Notes: generated by a model from the letters alone, not told the origin. Shown: positions 22,472 to 41,565, counted from the first letter of the stretch. The stretch is 64,000 nt of DNA from Mya arenaria (GCF_026914265.1 NC_069135.1:16484406-16548405), one strand, 5' to 3'. Made by a program: numbers and translations.

Positions 22472-25310
22472 CTTTGAGAAAAAAGATGATTTATTACACA
22501 GATCAAATTTAGATGTGGCGCAATAAGAAAAGATGTAACTTCAAAAGTATGATGTACTAGTATATGACTTATATAAATACTTGAAGCTGTGTTAACATAG
22601 TCTACGTTGAATTGACTTCCCCTGTACGTACTGAACTTCCGACGTAAAAACCGTCTTCACCATTTTTCTTTCTGTTTTCTTCTAGCCTTTTTTCAATCAA
22701 GTTCATGTAGACAGGAAGTGAGTCCTCCTTGAATGCCTTCAGGAGCTCCATCTGAAAGAAAGACCGTGGTCAACAGAAACTACATGATAGCTGACACACG
22801 TAAAACAGAACTAGACCAAATAGCCAATATACTAGATTGTGTAACCTCACAAATGCTTGTTATATTTGCAAGTCGCAGTTTGAGCAATATGCGTATGGTT
22901 AAAACGTGCCCAAGAACTATTGTCCGTTGTATAACAGTATTTAAGCCGCTCGTACCGGGACTAACGTGGTCATGAAATAAACAAAACCGTCAACGTCTTG
23001 AATATTGTTAGAACAAGCCTGGACTTTATTACGATACTACAATGAAAACTACAGGGACAACCCCAATAGTCGAAAATTCAAAAATAAACCCTGTTTAGGG
23101 GCACAAGGCAAGGGCCCAAACGACAGTGAACTATAGACACAGACGACAGTGAACTATAGACACAGACGACAGTGAACTATAGACACAGACGACAGTGAAC
23201 TATAGACACAGACGACAGTGAAATATAGACACAGACGAACTATAGACACAGACGACAGTGAAATATAGACACAGACGACAGTGAACTATAGACACATACG
23301 ACAGTGAACTATAGACACAGACGACAGTGAACTATAGACACAGACGACAGTGAACTAGAGACACATATATATTAACATAACACACACACTTACAAACACC
23401 CAAAACAAACTAACACCACATACACAAATTCAAACACCACAAAAAAAACCATACCTCATCAAATTTAACTTTAAAAGCATCCCAGCTCCAGGCACGAAAT
23501 TTTGATGTATAATTTAAAGATGCACTCTTAAATTACTCCCAAATAACATTTAGCAAAATTAATAATATCGTTTTAATATTCCAAAAAGGATGAATAAATG
23601 TTGAAAGCAATGGTTCTTATGAAGGATACTGAGTTTAGTTTGAAAGAAATGAGCATAAAACACGGTATTTCTACCTTATGGGACTATAGTAGACCACAGT
23701 AAATCTTTTAGCATTCACCAATCATTTAATATTTTTGCGCTTTCTGCTATTAAATATACGGTTACAATCTTGTTATCAGTAATTCATATTTTCCATAAAT
23801 GCATTATCTAGTAAGTAGTTAAAGGTTGATCAGTAAAAATTGATGTTTGTTATACATGGGTATGTATGGCTTTTGAGTAAGAGTTTCACTTTAACCTTGA
23901 CCAAAAGGACTGTAACCCAAGTGAGTGCCCTGAATTGATAACGGCGCATGGACGGCGCTCCTACCTTTTTCGTATCGTCCTGATCCATGTATATCTTGAC
24001 TATGTGTTTGTTCATCATCTCAGAAAACATCTCTAGCAGCTCATCTATGACCAGCCCCTCCTCTTCGTCAGACCCCATCAGACCTGGGTACACAGTCAAA
24101 CATCAATGGGATACACGTGCAATCAGCCTGCGTAAGATTTAATATATTATTCGAGCTTGTAAATCAGAAACCTTCAAGGAACCTGATGGTGCCAAAATGA
24201 ATTCAAACTGCACTGTAAAGCGTTTTTGTGGATATATATAACGAGGGATTAATTTTGTTTTCCTTAAATGGGTACGCCCGTTCGTGTGTATCGTGTTAAG
24301 AAGGGTTCGTTTATATTTGTTTTAAAGCTTTTAGGTATCGGACAGAACTGTAAAAGCAGCTCGGAAAACGATCTACACGTTGAACGGTTCATTAAATTGG
24401 ACTTCGATTTATACTGTTCTAAAAGATGACTCGTTGTGTATTAACTTGAAGAGGAGATAACTCACCAAACTTCCTTCCCAGATACCGGACGATGGCTGCA
24501 GACTGGCAGTACTTCCTGCCGTCGATCTCCAGGACTGGAAGTGACTTCATCGGTTGTTCTGTGAACAAGGCACACAACAGGTGAAATGGCACACAGACCC
24601 CGTAATGCACCAGTCAATTGTAACATTGTAACCACGGCCCCCAAGGTCCGGGGGTATACCGGGGATGGCCGGGGAAATGGGTCGTGTTTTTACCTTTCAG
24701 GTGGCCCCGCAGTGCCGGGTGATGGCGGCGATTTTGTCTTCGCTGAAAATATAGCGGGGATGGGGCTTAACCTAAGGTTCCTTGGGTGCGGGGGCATTTG
24801 GTGGGGATTTAACCATCAGTTCATTCCCGCAAGGCGGGGATTTTAGCCGGGGTTGGCTGGACCGAAAGTGAAAGTCCCCGCTATTCCCCGGACCTGGGGG
24901 TGGGGGGGGGGGGGCTTGGTTACAATTGACTGGTGCACTGGTGCATAAACAAACATACTGAGATTATTAGTGCATACGAAATACGTGCGAACTCGTTTAG
25001 CCTGAAAAAAGTTATTATTACGATTGCATCATGGAAATATTGATAAGGTACGAACCTTTATATTAATATTGGTGCTACATAGCCTAACAGTGCAATATGC
25101 AAAATGAATATTTTTTTTTGGCAAAATGATAAAATACCTACATGTTTAAAAGCACAAACATATAAGACATCACTTACCTTCCTTAACGTTTGGCCACTGA
25201 TCCTGCGGTACTCGAACATCCTCGAACTTCTGTCCAGCCTGCTTAAACACGAGCCGAGCCAGCTCCGCCACACCCCGGGACTCGAAATAGATCAACTTAT
25301 ATGCTGACAT
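22295..25310 (-). CDS. sigma-class glutathione S-transferase A, 5 exons, 213 aa
   Basis: Sigma GSTs conjugate glutathione to electrophiles; some act as prostaglandin D synthases (family knowledge). Exons in transcript order: 25178-25310, 24466-24558, 23965-24083, 22632-22751 and 22295-22471. All introns are GT-AG, with phases 1, 1, 0 and 0. The start is in [13 protein letters not shown], where Tyr8 is the expected catalytic tyrosine. Trp39, the cis-Pro turn LPVLEIDG and Gln63-Ser64 ([16 protein letters not shown]) form the glutathione site. The C-terminal all-alpha domain starts in exon 3 and closes with [11 protein letters not shown] and TAG. It is the most diverged of the three paralogues and lacks the intron-4 minisatellite; its intron 4 is only 160 bp. 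A GC-rich MITE sits in intron 1, and a 23-bp array and repeat R in intron 3. There is no sign of inactivation. Confidence 0.93.
22632..22751 (-). CDS. GST-A exon 4
   Basis: 40 codons, three more than in B and C, with an insertion in the Lys/Asn-rich loop ([17 protein letters not shown]). Acceptor TTTCTTTCAG, donor TCA|GTACGT. It ends at the same structural point, after GFYVG, as the exon that seeded the minisatellite in B and C. Confidence 0.9.
23110..23365. repeat. minisatellite, 23-bp unit, in GST-A intron 3
   Basis: About ten tandem copies of GACGACAGTGAACTATAGAC plus ACA, one shortened, with a few G-A-A-A-T-A variants. It lies within the intron at 22752-23964. Confidence 0.9.
23590..23890 (-). 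repeat. interspersed repeat R, copy 2
   Basis: The inverted match of 4541-4790, in GST-A intron 3, sharing TTTTAGCATTCACCAATCAT and GGTTCTTATGAAGGATACT. It extends further than copy 1, to GAGTTTCACTTTAA, matching 62080-62175. Confidence 0.7.
23965..24083 (-). CDS. GST-A exon 3
   Basis: 119 bp, as in both paralogues. It encodes [20 protein letters not shown], the first helix of the C-terminal domain, and ends DDTKK in phase 0. Donor AAG|GTAGGA. Confidence 0.92.
24466..24558 (-). CDS. GST-A exon 2
   Basis: 93 bp, phase 1 to phase 1. It encodes [20 protein letters not shown] and then [11 protein letters not shown], the glutathione-binding half of the thioredoxin-like domain. Confidence 0.93.
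24606..24945. mobile_element. GC-rich MITE with TGCACCAGT ends, copy 2, in GST-A intron 1
   Basis: 340 bp, reverse orientation relative to the copy at 18092. Flanked by TAA on both sides if the last eight bases (CTGGTGCA, a local duplication of the end) are counted as element. The interior shares GTCCGGGGGTATACCGGGGA with copy 1. Confidence 0.8.
25178..25310 (-). CDS. GST-A exon 1
   Basis: 133 bp (44 codons plus one base), the same as GST-B. The start codon follows CTCGCC. It encodes [20 protein letters not shown] and ends QDQWPNVKE at donor GAAG|GTAAGT. Confidence 0.93.
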
Positions 25311-27385
25311 GGCGAGTAACGAGTGATTAATTTATAACAAAGTGTATTTCGTATGAACATGCAAGTTTTCTATCGAACTTGACTCAAGTCAACTCTGCTC
25401 CGATGCCCTTATCTGTAAATCTTTAAATCTTCGACCTACTTTTCTTGTTAGATGGAAAATACCATAGTCGTGACATAAAAGGTAAACTGATATCCCTTCC
25501 CGTTTTGTACACAAGTGATCCTAAACCGTCTATTGAGGGTAAATATCAATCGTAACAACTCGGCCATCTCCGGCAAGCTTCGAGCCATATCTTGATACTA
25601 GCCGAGGAGTTCCGGTTGGGTAAATATAAGTACATGTACGCTGTCTGGCATTGTGTACACACCGGTCTAGTCATTGAACGTAATTCATAACAAAATTCGT
25701 AAACATGTAAAAACTGTCTATGAAATGAAATGGTCTTCATTTGTATTCTGTTGCTTAAGACTGCCAATAAATACATTAATTCTTATCAATAACAATATCC
25801 ATTTTGCAAATTCACAAGCTATTTCTTCAAAAAAGTAATTTAAATACCTGATTTCAGTTGACAGGAGCTTTCTTACTGCCAAAAAGAAAAAAGGTTACAC
25901 ACAACTTTACTTTAAGGTTTCAATCTGAAGTAGTATTTTTAGTATGGATTACCTTCCCCTAACACTATCATTATCAGTTACCACACTTTTGTACTTAATG
26001 AATTTGAAAAACATTTATCGTCACATACATGATTCAAGATGTATTTACAAACTATTCTATGGGCAATGTGGACAATGCATACTATTATACACAATCATGT
26101 ATTTAAAATAAGACTAAATATTAAAAAAAAACATGTATATCAACGGCATTGTTACACTAAGTGAATCAAAATGTTTTATTGTGTAACCTATTAATCAACA
26201 TTTGACTTCAACACGACAATCCAAGTTTACAATAATCAGAGATTTTTCTGACTTATCAATTTATTATGTGTATATATATAGTTTCGCTAGAACAGATGTT
26301 TCATGATGATATTTATATTAACAAATACCTTATTCCTCACATCAGAAAACCTATACAAAACTCAAATAAAGGGAATCTTCAGGAAATTACTATTTTTAAA
26401 GGAATTGATAGAAAAACATAATTACAGAACATTGTTGTTTGCTTTTTTCCCGACTAGAGTGCGTTTTATCGTCAAGCTTAAAGCTTATAGGAAAACAACT
26501 AGAGTTAGAATTGTTGTGTGTTTTTTTAAACAACTATATTGGTAAACAGAAGTAATGCTTATGTGTTTAAGGAGTTAAAATATGACAAAGCCGGGACTCT
26601 GTGTGAGAATTGGCCTTCAAGCTCTTAGAATATGCCTCGGGTTGTTATGGGACACTTGTGCAATCTTCGCTGACTTTACATTTAAAATGTCATCTTATAG
26701 AAGGTCATATGCCCAGTTTGTGACGTGACCACGCCAGCGGTTCAAAGAGATGATATAAAATTTAACAAAGCTTATAAAGGCAAACCGGTAATTTTACCCA
26801 GTATTCTAATTTCTGTCATACAAAGTAAAAGCACACATATAGTATTTATAATGTATGGTCGTTTTTAGACGGGAGGCTAGGTGCGTGTGGGAAAGGGGAA
26901 AGAAATGTAGAAATGCTTTTATGTCAAAAGATGGCAATCAAAAACCTCCAAATAATTGCAGAATTTCAAACCGTCATGGCAGGTTTTTGTCAACATACAT
27001 ACAAATGGTCGTTCACTCGGGAACACCAGAAAACTTACTCGCCTACTGGTAGGAAAAAGGTAGAGAGGAGAGAGCTCGTACAATCACCAGTTGGTATCTG
27101 AGGTTGCTCTTACCACAAGTTTGTGACAAGTAGTACTTAAAAATGTTTTTTGTTGTGTGTCAGAATCTGGTGTACGAGACTTTTTGTGTCATTTTTTTTT
27201 GGAATTTTGGCCAACTTTGAAAGTGCTTTAAACGAGGTAACGAGTTTCCCCAGTATGATGACCTATATGGGGTGGTAGGTGTATGTGGCCCCTACAACAC
27301 CTACTAGGTGGTGCTCCACCTACTTCACTCTGGTGAGTACCAGACTTAGCCGGGAAACGGGTTTAATGTCGAATTTTGAGGTACA
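25311..27385. other. unassigned DNA upstream of GST-A
   Basis: The GST-A promoter and 5' UTR should start here. No firm element is seen. 25535-25625 contains ACTCGGCCATCTCCG, which recurs inverted at 39660-39700, so it is a fragment of an interspersed repeat. The rest is AT-rich. Confidence 0.35.
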
Positions 27386-27552
27386 TGAAGCTAGCGGCCT
27401 AGTGGCGTGAAGTTAGCGGCCTAGCGGCGTCAAGTTAGTGGCCTAGCGGCGTGAAGTTAGCGGCCTAGCGGCCAAGTTGCCTAGCGGCGTCAAGTTACCG
27501 GCCTAGCGGCGTCAAGTTACCGGCCTAGCGGCCTTGCGGCATGAAGTTAGGC
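27386..27552. repeat. minisatellite, about 22-bp unit (GCGGCCTAGCGGCG)
   Basis: Seven or so copies of AAGTTAGCGGCCTAGCGGCG with small changes. The same motif reappears at 30690-30715, 30905-30930 and 31190-31235. Confidence 0.85.
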
Positions 27553-30500
27553 CAATAATTTTTTATTTTTTTTGCAGTTTCGATTGCATGCAAAATTTTG
27601 TTGCATTAAATCAATTATATTATATCTAAGCTTACCATAATCGACAAAAAATCAGCATTTTTTAATGTCTAAAATCATTTCCTTACCTTCGAATACCGGA
27701 TGTTCCCGCCAATTTTGGCCATGAAATTGGGTGTTTTTTGTATGTTATACTCCTTTATAAGACGCGATCGGTTTTTAGAAAAAATCCAGCACTTCAATTT
27801 CTACAAATCTATGATCATGTTCTAGCGAAACAGTCATTTATCAACTAAATTTGTTAGTTTGCTTGAAGAAAATCGCCAACTGTGAGCTCTCTTATGTGGA
27901 GGTAGTATAATAATAGAACAAGTAAACGCGGATATGGATTTAATTTACGTTTCTTATTTCATTATTTATAATTTATCATTTTTCTCGTAACAATCAAAGT
28001 TTCATTCATATTCGTAGTGAATTCAAACATTTTGGTCATTGTTTTAAGATTCCCAGACGACGATTATTGATTATTATATTTTTTCGATCGTATGGTATTT
28101 TCTCACCGGCCTAGACGCGCGCCTTTGATCTTATTTCCGCTCGTGCTCTGACGTCACAAATTGTACCGTTTGATTTGCAGCCAACACATTCCTATAAATG
28201 TGTTGTTATAACTTTTGCAGGTTTTTGTTTGGATTTCTGTTGATGGGACTTAAATTAGGCCACTCCTTTTTTATTTTTTGGTTTACAAGAATTTTTGGAA
28301 AAATTGTCCACCGGGTGGTCGAAAAAAAAAAAAAAAAAAAAAAGGGAAAAAAGTCACAAAACATACTCGTAAAGGGTGAAAACAGATAAAAACATAAAAA
28401 GATTGAAAATTTATATCATTTACTTGACATTTTAAATGTTTAAACTGCTATTAATGAATGTTTTAATACACTCAAAGTTTCAAAGTTCTAATTAAAAACA
28501 CAGTTTAAATCTTACATACTGTGCATATAAAACAACAATGAAATTGACTATAAAACATGTTTTCATGTATTAACTACACTTTTTATCAAAGATACATTGA
28601 ATATCACTCGGCAAGACATTTATTTAGCTTTAAGGGTATGCTAAAGCAAAGGTGAATGCAGAACACTTAAAAACTTACCAATATTAAATTGAAAAAAAGA
28701 GAAGGCAAATTTTACGCATTAAAATACACAAAAATTGCACTGTATTAAAACAAAACATTACATTTTCTAAACATTGTTTCAGTTATTTCAATATTGGAAA
28801 ATGTCAATAAAGTGAAATAATTACCAATTTTGTAAATAAGAAAGTAACATTTTATGAAGACATTTGAGCTTTAATATTGTGAAAACAATTTCTGAAAAAC
28901 TAAAAACCAAACTAGACCTAGATTTGAGTTTTAATAACCCTTACCATGCGGGGTCTTAGTTGTGTGTAACCCGATCCATGCTAAGTCCGGATATTTTCGG
29001 ACCGGGATATTTACCATGGGATGTTCACCAAATCCATTTCAAATTCAAATATTGCAGCAAATTACCACATCAGTACATAAAAATCACGTAGCAAAATAAT
29101 AAATCTAGCATGTGACTTAACTTTATGTACCAATGATAGTAAACTGACAGAGAAATCCATAATTATGTATTGGATATTTGCATCTTCTCCCAACTCCGCC
29201 ATTTTGTGTATACAATTGCATCTATACTTCATGCTTGTTTATTTTTCGTTTTAAAGAGTATTCCTTGGTTACAACAACAGATCTCATTTATAGTGAAATA
29301 TCAAGTTGATTATAAATTGAAATGGACATATTCAAAATAGTTTTCCGTGTTGTTTTATCTAAATGTTTTGTACACAACTCCCGGCATTAGTAAATGTCAT
29401 TGACACATGTGTTCAACTCTTTCATTGCTTTTACTCTACTATTAACCCAAACATGAATAAACATGCAATCTAGAATAAACACAAGCTTTACATTGACTCA
29501 ATGACAAGTAATTCCAAACCATTCTGTGATTTAAAATCCATAAACACCACCGACCGAACTTGCGAGACTAGGTCACCGGTGTCAACTTAGAAAATTTACT
29601 TTCGATTTCACCACTCACACTTAGGGCACTGTTTTTTTTATATTTAACCATAAAATGTTATAAAATGTTTTTCTCACACATAATTTACAGATATGTGTGT
29701 CTACTAATTCGGTGGCAGCCGCTGACACTTAATTTTTTTATCTATAAACAACAATATTTTCATGACCTAAATTGGCGGGGAAAAATAACAATCACGTGAC
29801 AGTTATTGTTTGTGTCGGCTGTTAAATTTGCCAATGTTTATTGCTATTGTTATTTGAACAACTCCTGCATATTTTAATTAATTATTTCATACAATGAATG
29901 ACTGCTATCGTCAATTCCGCCATTGCCAACGGCGTTGCCATAACATTTGACTGGCTCACATGCTATCACTATAAATTGGCGAATACAGCTACGGAACAAC
30001 AAACCAGTCGAGATCTACTGCATTCGTACTCTTATCTGTTCGTTTTTCGTTCGTTTCGCACAAAAATGAATCCCATCGGGAAAATTATTTTGAAAAAAAG
30101 TGAAATTCATTTTTTTATTTTTTTTGTACTTTTCGTAAAACTAGACCCGCCGGTTTTGTAAACCAATTTATATAAAAGTAGTGGCCTAACTGCGGATAAA
30201 TTAATGTAACGATTAATGAAATGTGAACCTCGCAGTTAAGCCTGCATGAATTCGCAAAGCCTAATCGTAAGAAGCCTACATGATATACGCAAAGCCTAAA
30301 AAGCCTAAAAAAGTAAGTTTTATTTTGGACATGGATAAATAACACCGCGAACTATATCCTAAATATTTTCATTATAAAGACAACAGAATGTGTCTCCTGT
30401 GGTCAACCACGTGTTTTGACCATAAACATGCGTTTGCAAATTTGAAGATATCGGACAGGAATCGCCGAACTCCGCCATTTTGTTTCCCTGTTGACAAAGC

Positions 30501-30690
30501 GTCACGGTTATACATAATCAGGAATGAAAGTTTATTCTCCGGAAACAGAGACAGAAAAACAACGAAAATAACGACGATATATATATATATATATATATTT
30601 TTTTTACTTTTATGCCTAAAAAAGATTAGGGTCGGCGAGGAAAAAATAGGGTCGGTCGGGTTACCGGAAACACAGGTATTCTTTTTTGGC
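27553..30690. other. unassigned AT-rich DNA
   Basis: No exon is recognised. It includes an A homopolymer of about 22 at 28321 and an (AT)n run at 30577-30597. Near 30610-30670, two AGGGTCGG(T)CGG-like lines resemble the ends of the GGCCTAAA MITE family. Confidence 0.35.
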
Positions 30691-31250
30691 CTTAAAGGCC
30701 TAGCGGCCTAAAATGCAAGTATGCATGCCTTTGCTTCTGAAGCAATGATATATCAACTGTTTTTACGCACAAAAAAAATCAATCTGTTCAAGCGATTTTC
30801 AACATGCCTGCTCTTCTAAAACAATGATATATTTGCTGTTTTTATTCATACATTATCATTTTGAAGCGATTTTCAACATTTTTTTCAAAAAAAGTCGATC
30901 AAGTTAGCGCCTAGCGGCCTAAAATGGCATCCTATTTTAAAGCATGTATACATGCCTTTTCTTTTTAAACAATGATATATTTACTGTTTTTATGCCCCAA
31001 AAAAATAATCTGAAGCGATTTTCAACATTTTTTTTTCCAAAAAAGTCGATCAAACATTTAGCTATTTCAAAGCATGTTAACATGCCTGTTTGTCTAAAAC
31101 AATGATATATTTGCTATTTTTATTAATAAATTATCATTCTGAAGCAATTTTCAACATTTTTTCAAAAAAGTCGATCAAGCGATTCAGCGGCCTAGCTAGC
31201 GGCCCAGCGGCGTGAAGTTAGCGGCATGGCGGCCTAAAATGGCATCCTAT
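30691..31250. repeat. degenerate tandem repeat, about 80-150-bp units
   Basis: Copies share ACAATGATATATTTGCTGTT, GAAGCGATTTTCAACAT and AAAAAGTCGATCAA (landmarks near 30743, 30821, 30969 and 31099). They are punctuated by the GCGGCCTA motif also found at 27386. Confidence 0.7.
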
Positions 31251-32229
31251 TTCAAAGCATATTTAGTTTCACAGTGAACCATTTTAAGTTTTTGTGAAAA
31301 CAGCTAGGCATGGTGAGATCCCAATACATGAACCCAAACACATGCAGGCTGCTCCGAAGAGGCTACCATATGACATTTAACTGTTTCACTTTAAAATATG
31401 CATCTTATTATAAGGAATAGAGGATAACTGTTTTTTAATGAACTTGACAATATTGATATACAAAACTAAGCTCTTCAAAATCAAGGTAGAAATGATCATT
31501 TAAATTTTAAAATGCGAATATAAACAATAGTCACTGTGTTATTTTTAACATAATTATGTTTGACTTGATTTTATTTGAAAAAAAAAATCAAAACATAATT
31601 AAAATCACAGGGCATTTTGAATCATATATCATCCCTTTTCCCATATCAAAACTTAACAAATAAATCAGGTTTGGCGCAATTTGCCTCACTTTACCTCATC
31701 CAGTGCTTAACAAACTACATGTATACTACTTGTGTGAATTTCATATAAGCCCATTCAGCCGGAAGTTAACCACTGTTAAAGTCAATCCAGTGCTTTACCG
31801 ACCTAGTCTGTAACCATTTTAGAACCAAACAACCCCAAATAGTATTTCGGCCCAGGTATAATAATGTATAAGTGTTAAGCAAACCATAACATGTTTCTAT
31901 CTTAGCCTACCGAGTGCCTTCTAAGTCTAAGTGTTAAGCCAGTTCCAAATTGACTTTAGATACAACAGGTACCCAGCAACTTATTTACAAGAACTCAATA
32001 CTCCCCTCATTTGGTTCCTGTCAAGCCATCTCATTAAAAACCCAGACAGGTTCTACCAAGGCCAACCGAGAGCTTAATCAGCCACATTTTGTCTACAACC
32101 AATCTTAATCGGCCAAGCAGTCATCAACGACTGGCTCTGTTCAAGTCTACCTTGTATTCAATAAACATGTTATTACTTAGTTTGGTGTTAAACATACCAT
32201 TAAAGTGAGTCTATTAAGCCGATAACGTA
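31251..32229. other. unassigned AT-rich DNA
   Basis: No exon is seen. From about 31660 it may contain very decayed units of the following 84-bp array. Confidence 0.3.
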
Positions 32230-33190
32230 TTAAATAAACCACATTCCACTATATTGGAGACTATTTAGTGTCAAACAAATCCAAAAAAGGTTATATCGAA
32301 GTAAATTTAGTACCTAGTAAATCAGATTGTAGCTCCAATAAAACTTATATAGAGTCAAGCTCTAGTAATGCATACCCAGTGCCAAATAGACCACATGTTG
32401 ACAACCATAAAGCCTCTTAAGCGCCAAACATATACATACACAACTCTTATTTAGACTACGCAATGTCATAAAGACCACATGTTGGCCACTTAAGGCCCTA
32501 CTTAAGAGCCAAACAAACCCATGTGTAATTCTAATTAAGGCTTCTCAGTGCCAAACATATCACATATTGCCAACTATAAAGCCCAGTTAGAGCAAACAAA
32601 CCCATGTGCAACTCTAATTTATACCACTTATACCCGTCAGACCACATGTTGGCCACCTAAAGCCCTTTAGAGCCAAACATCACATACGCAATTTAAAGTT
32701 ATACCACTCAATATAAAACGACCACATGTTGGCAACCATAACGCCCATTAAGAGCCAAACAAAACCATGTGCAACTCTAACTTAGACTAATCACTACCCA
32801 AAACGACCATGTGTTGGCAACCATAAAGCTCATTTTGAGCCAAGCATTCACATATGTAACTCTAATATAGACTATTCACTGCCAAACGTACCATCAGTTG
32901 GCAACTATAAAGACCATTTAGAGCCTAACAAGCACATAATTATGTAACTCTAATATAGACTACTCAGTGTCTGACATACCACATGTTGGCACCATTAAAG
33001 CCATTTAGAGCCAAACAAACACATATACAACTCTAATATAGACTACTCAGTGCCAAACGTGCAATATGTTGGCAACCATAAAGCCCATTCAGAGCCAAAC
33101 AAACACATATACAACTCTAATATACTCTATTTGCAGCTCTAATGAAGCCTATACGCAGTGCTATATCAACCACATTTGGGCATATATAGG
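32230..33190. repeat. degenerate tandem repeat, about 84-bp unit
   Basis: Units read roughly AGAGCCAAACAAACACATA, CAACTCTAATATAGACTACT, CAGTGCCAAAC, CACATGTTGGCAACCATAAA and GCCCATT. The period is about 84 bp with indels. The best copies are at 32880-33130, becoming more diverged to the left. Confidence 0.75.
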
Positions 33191-33457
33191 TGATGTGTTA
33201 TCCAATTGTGAGCCTTATTAATCGGGTCGTGGCCAGTATTGATAGTTTTGTACTAATGTTATGAAATTTTATTTAAATGGATGTTAAACATTAAATTTAC
33301 AAAATATTTCAGAAAAGTGTCATAGAGAGAAGAAATAAAGTGTAAATATTTCTAGGTATCGTTTCTTTTTTGACTGAGTATATATGTTTAATAAATTTAA
33401 AGGACATGCTTTACATTAAAAACAAATTCCAATCAATATTTGACAAAAAGCATGTAT

Positions 33458-33812
33458 TCTCGTGACAATACTAGAAACATGGTACTATCGTGACAATACT
33501 GGAAACATGGCATTCTCGTGACAATACTGGAAACATGGTATTCTCGTGACAATACTGGAAACAGGGTATTATCGTGACAATACTAGAAACATGGTACTAT
33601 CGTGACAATACTGGAAACATGGTATTCTCGTGACAATACTGGAAACAGGGTATTCTCGTGACAATACTGGAAACATGGTATTCTCGTGACAATACTGGAA
33701 ACAGGGTATTATCGTGACAATACTGGAAACATGGTATTCTCGTGACAATACTGGAAACATAGTATTCTCGTGACAATACTGGAAACATGGTATTCTCGTG
33801 GCAATACTGAAC
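33458..33812. repeat. minisatellite, 28-bp unit, downstream of GST-B
   Basis: About twelve copies of ATTCTCGTGACAATACTGGA plus AACATGGT. Only about two diverged units stand at the matching place beside GST-C (49697-49755). Confidence 0.93.
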
Positions 33813-34040
33813 ACATAAACAATACGTCTATCATGTGAAAATAATAAAAAAGTATTTAAAATAATGCTGCTCGGATAATCTTAAATCTTGAAACGTTTCT
33901 TTGAAACTAAACCACTCTCAAAAGTTATATTTAAATTATTTAAGTAAAGCCGTATAGTAGAATACAAATCAGGAACTGAAATGTTTTTACGTTGTACACA
34001 ACAATGGCATATCACTACAGATCCTTAACACAGTTATAGT

Positions 34041-40597
<6,557 letters not shown>

Positions 40598-40956
40598 GGT
40601 TGCGATGTGTCACTGTCAGTAGCCAAGCGAGTTGTGTGCTTGAATAAAAAAGTTCTTTAGTATAGTCTACAATGTTTGAGTTATGTCGCTTATATTATCG
40701 GTAAAGTGTACCTGAGTGAGAACTTATATTAACCCAATAACTTGGTTTAACCAATACCTATTTATATCACGATTTTTTTCAACTTTTTGACAATACCAAA
40801 CATGCGGAAAAAATATTGACTGAGTACATGTACACAATATATTACTTGCTTTAACAAATACCTATTTATATCACGATTTTCTTTTCAACTTCCAAACTTT
40901 CCACACTGGCAACAGATTTTCAAACTCATTTTATTAAATAAAACAATCTTATAATT

Positions 40957-41474
40957 TCATGACATTATCAATACCAAACATGTGAGAAAAAATAGTTTCA
41001 TATATATGCTCTTTCTATATATGTGAAAGGGTGAGAAGGCGGATGCAGGCAATGGCGATGGCGCTGTCCCCAAGGGAGCATATGGCGCTGTGGGTTGCAA
41101 GGCAAAGTTTAAGAACACTCTGCCCCCGTACGGCTTGATTATCAATTGCGCAGCGGCAACACGTCGTCCCCAACCAGGAGGTATGGGATGTTGCGGTCAT
41201 CACTAGGAAAAGATTCAGGCTCCTGAAAAATATCAGGCTCCATCCACGTGACCCGCACGAAGTCTCCGGCAGATTCCCGCTCCAACTCTGGTATCAAAGA
41301 ACTATACTGACGAAACATTAGGCGCCGATCGATCCATGATCGAACCCAATGTCGCCGGCTCCTGCGCTGCTCTCGGGCCTGAATGTACGCCAACAGCATG
41401 ATAATTTGCTCGCGCTCGAGTTCCGACAGACGCCCTCGGTTAAAAAGACATTCTCTCTCAGCGTCGACAGACAT
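40957..41474 (-). pseudogene. broken Harbinger-type transposase remnant
   Basis: The frame from 41474 to 41142 encodes an acidic/basic start, then REQRRSRRHWVRSWIDRRLM, ...QYSSLIPELERES and VTWMEPDIF. That is the N-terminal pattern of HARBI1-like nucleases (R-rich, W-V-x-x-W, then L-x-x-E-L, then M-x-P). It then jumps directly to IPYLLVGDDVLPLRN, the region around the second catalytic Asp, so the middle of the protein is deleted. After RN a one-base frameshift leads to IIKPYGGR, the next conserved block, read in the 41145 frame. It is therefore a dead, internally deleted copy. It lies upstream of GST-B and is absent upstream of GST-C. Confidence 0.72.
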
Positions 41475-41477
41475 TCC

Positions 41478-41565
41478 TTATTTCCAAGCGTTCATTCACC
41501 CGAGCTATGTACTCGTCCAAAAACGGAATTATGTTGCAAACTACCGTAAGATTTTCGCACGACTC
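41478..41565 (-). pseudogene. possible hAT-type transposase fragment
   Basis: In one minus-strand frame this reads SCENLTVVCNIIPFLDEY and then IARVNERLEIR, which resembles the I-P-F-L-D-x-x-x-x-x-L-N-x-R-F stretch before the dimerisation region of hAT-related proteins. It is only about 30 residues between stops. It abuts the Harbinger remnant, so the junction may be chimaeric. Confidence 0.3.

Noticed and set aside
24419..24610. Stand-alone 63-aa gene
   Set aside because: It is GST-A exon 2 read through into both introns. The splice sites and paralogues define the exon as 24466-24558.
41142..41474. Intact 110-aa gene upstream of GST-B
   Set aside because: It joins two distant blocks of a Harbinger transposase and stops at a frameshift, so it is a remnant.
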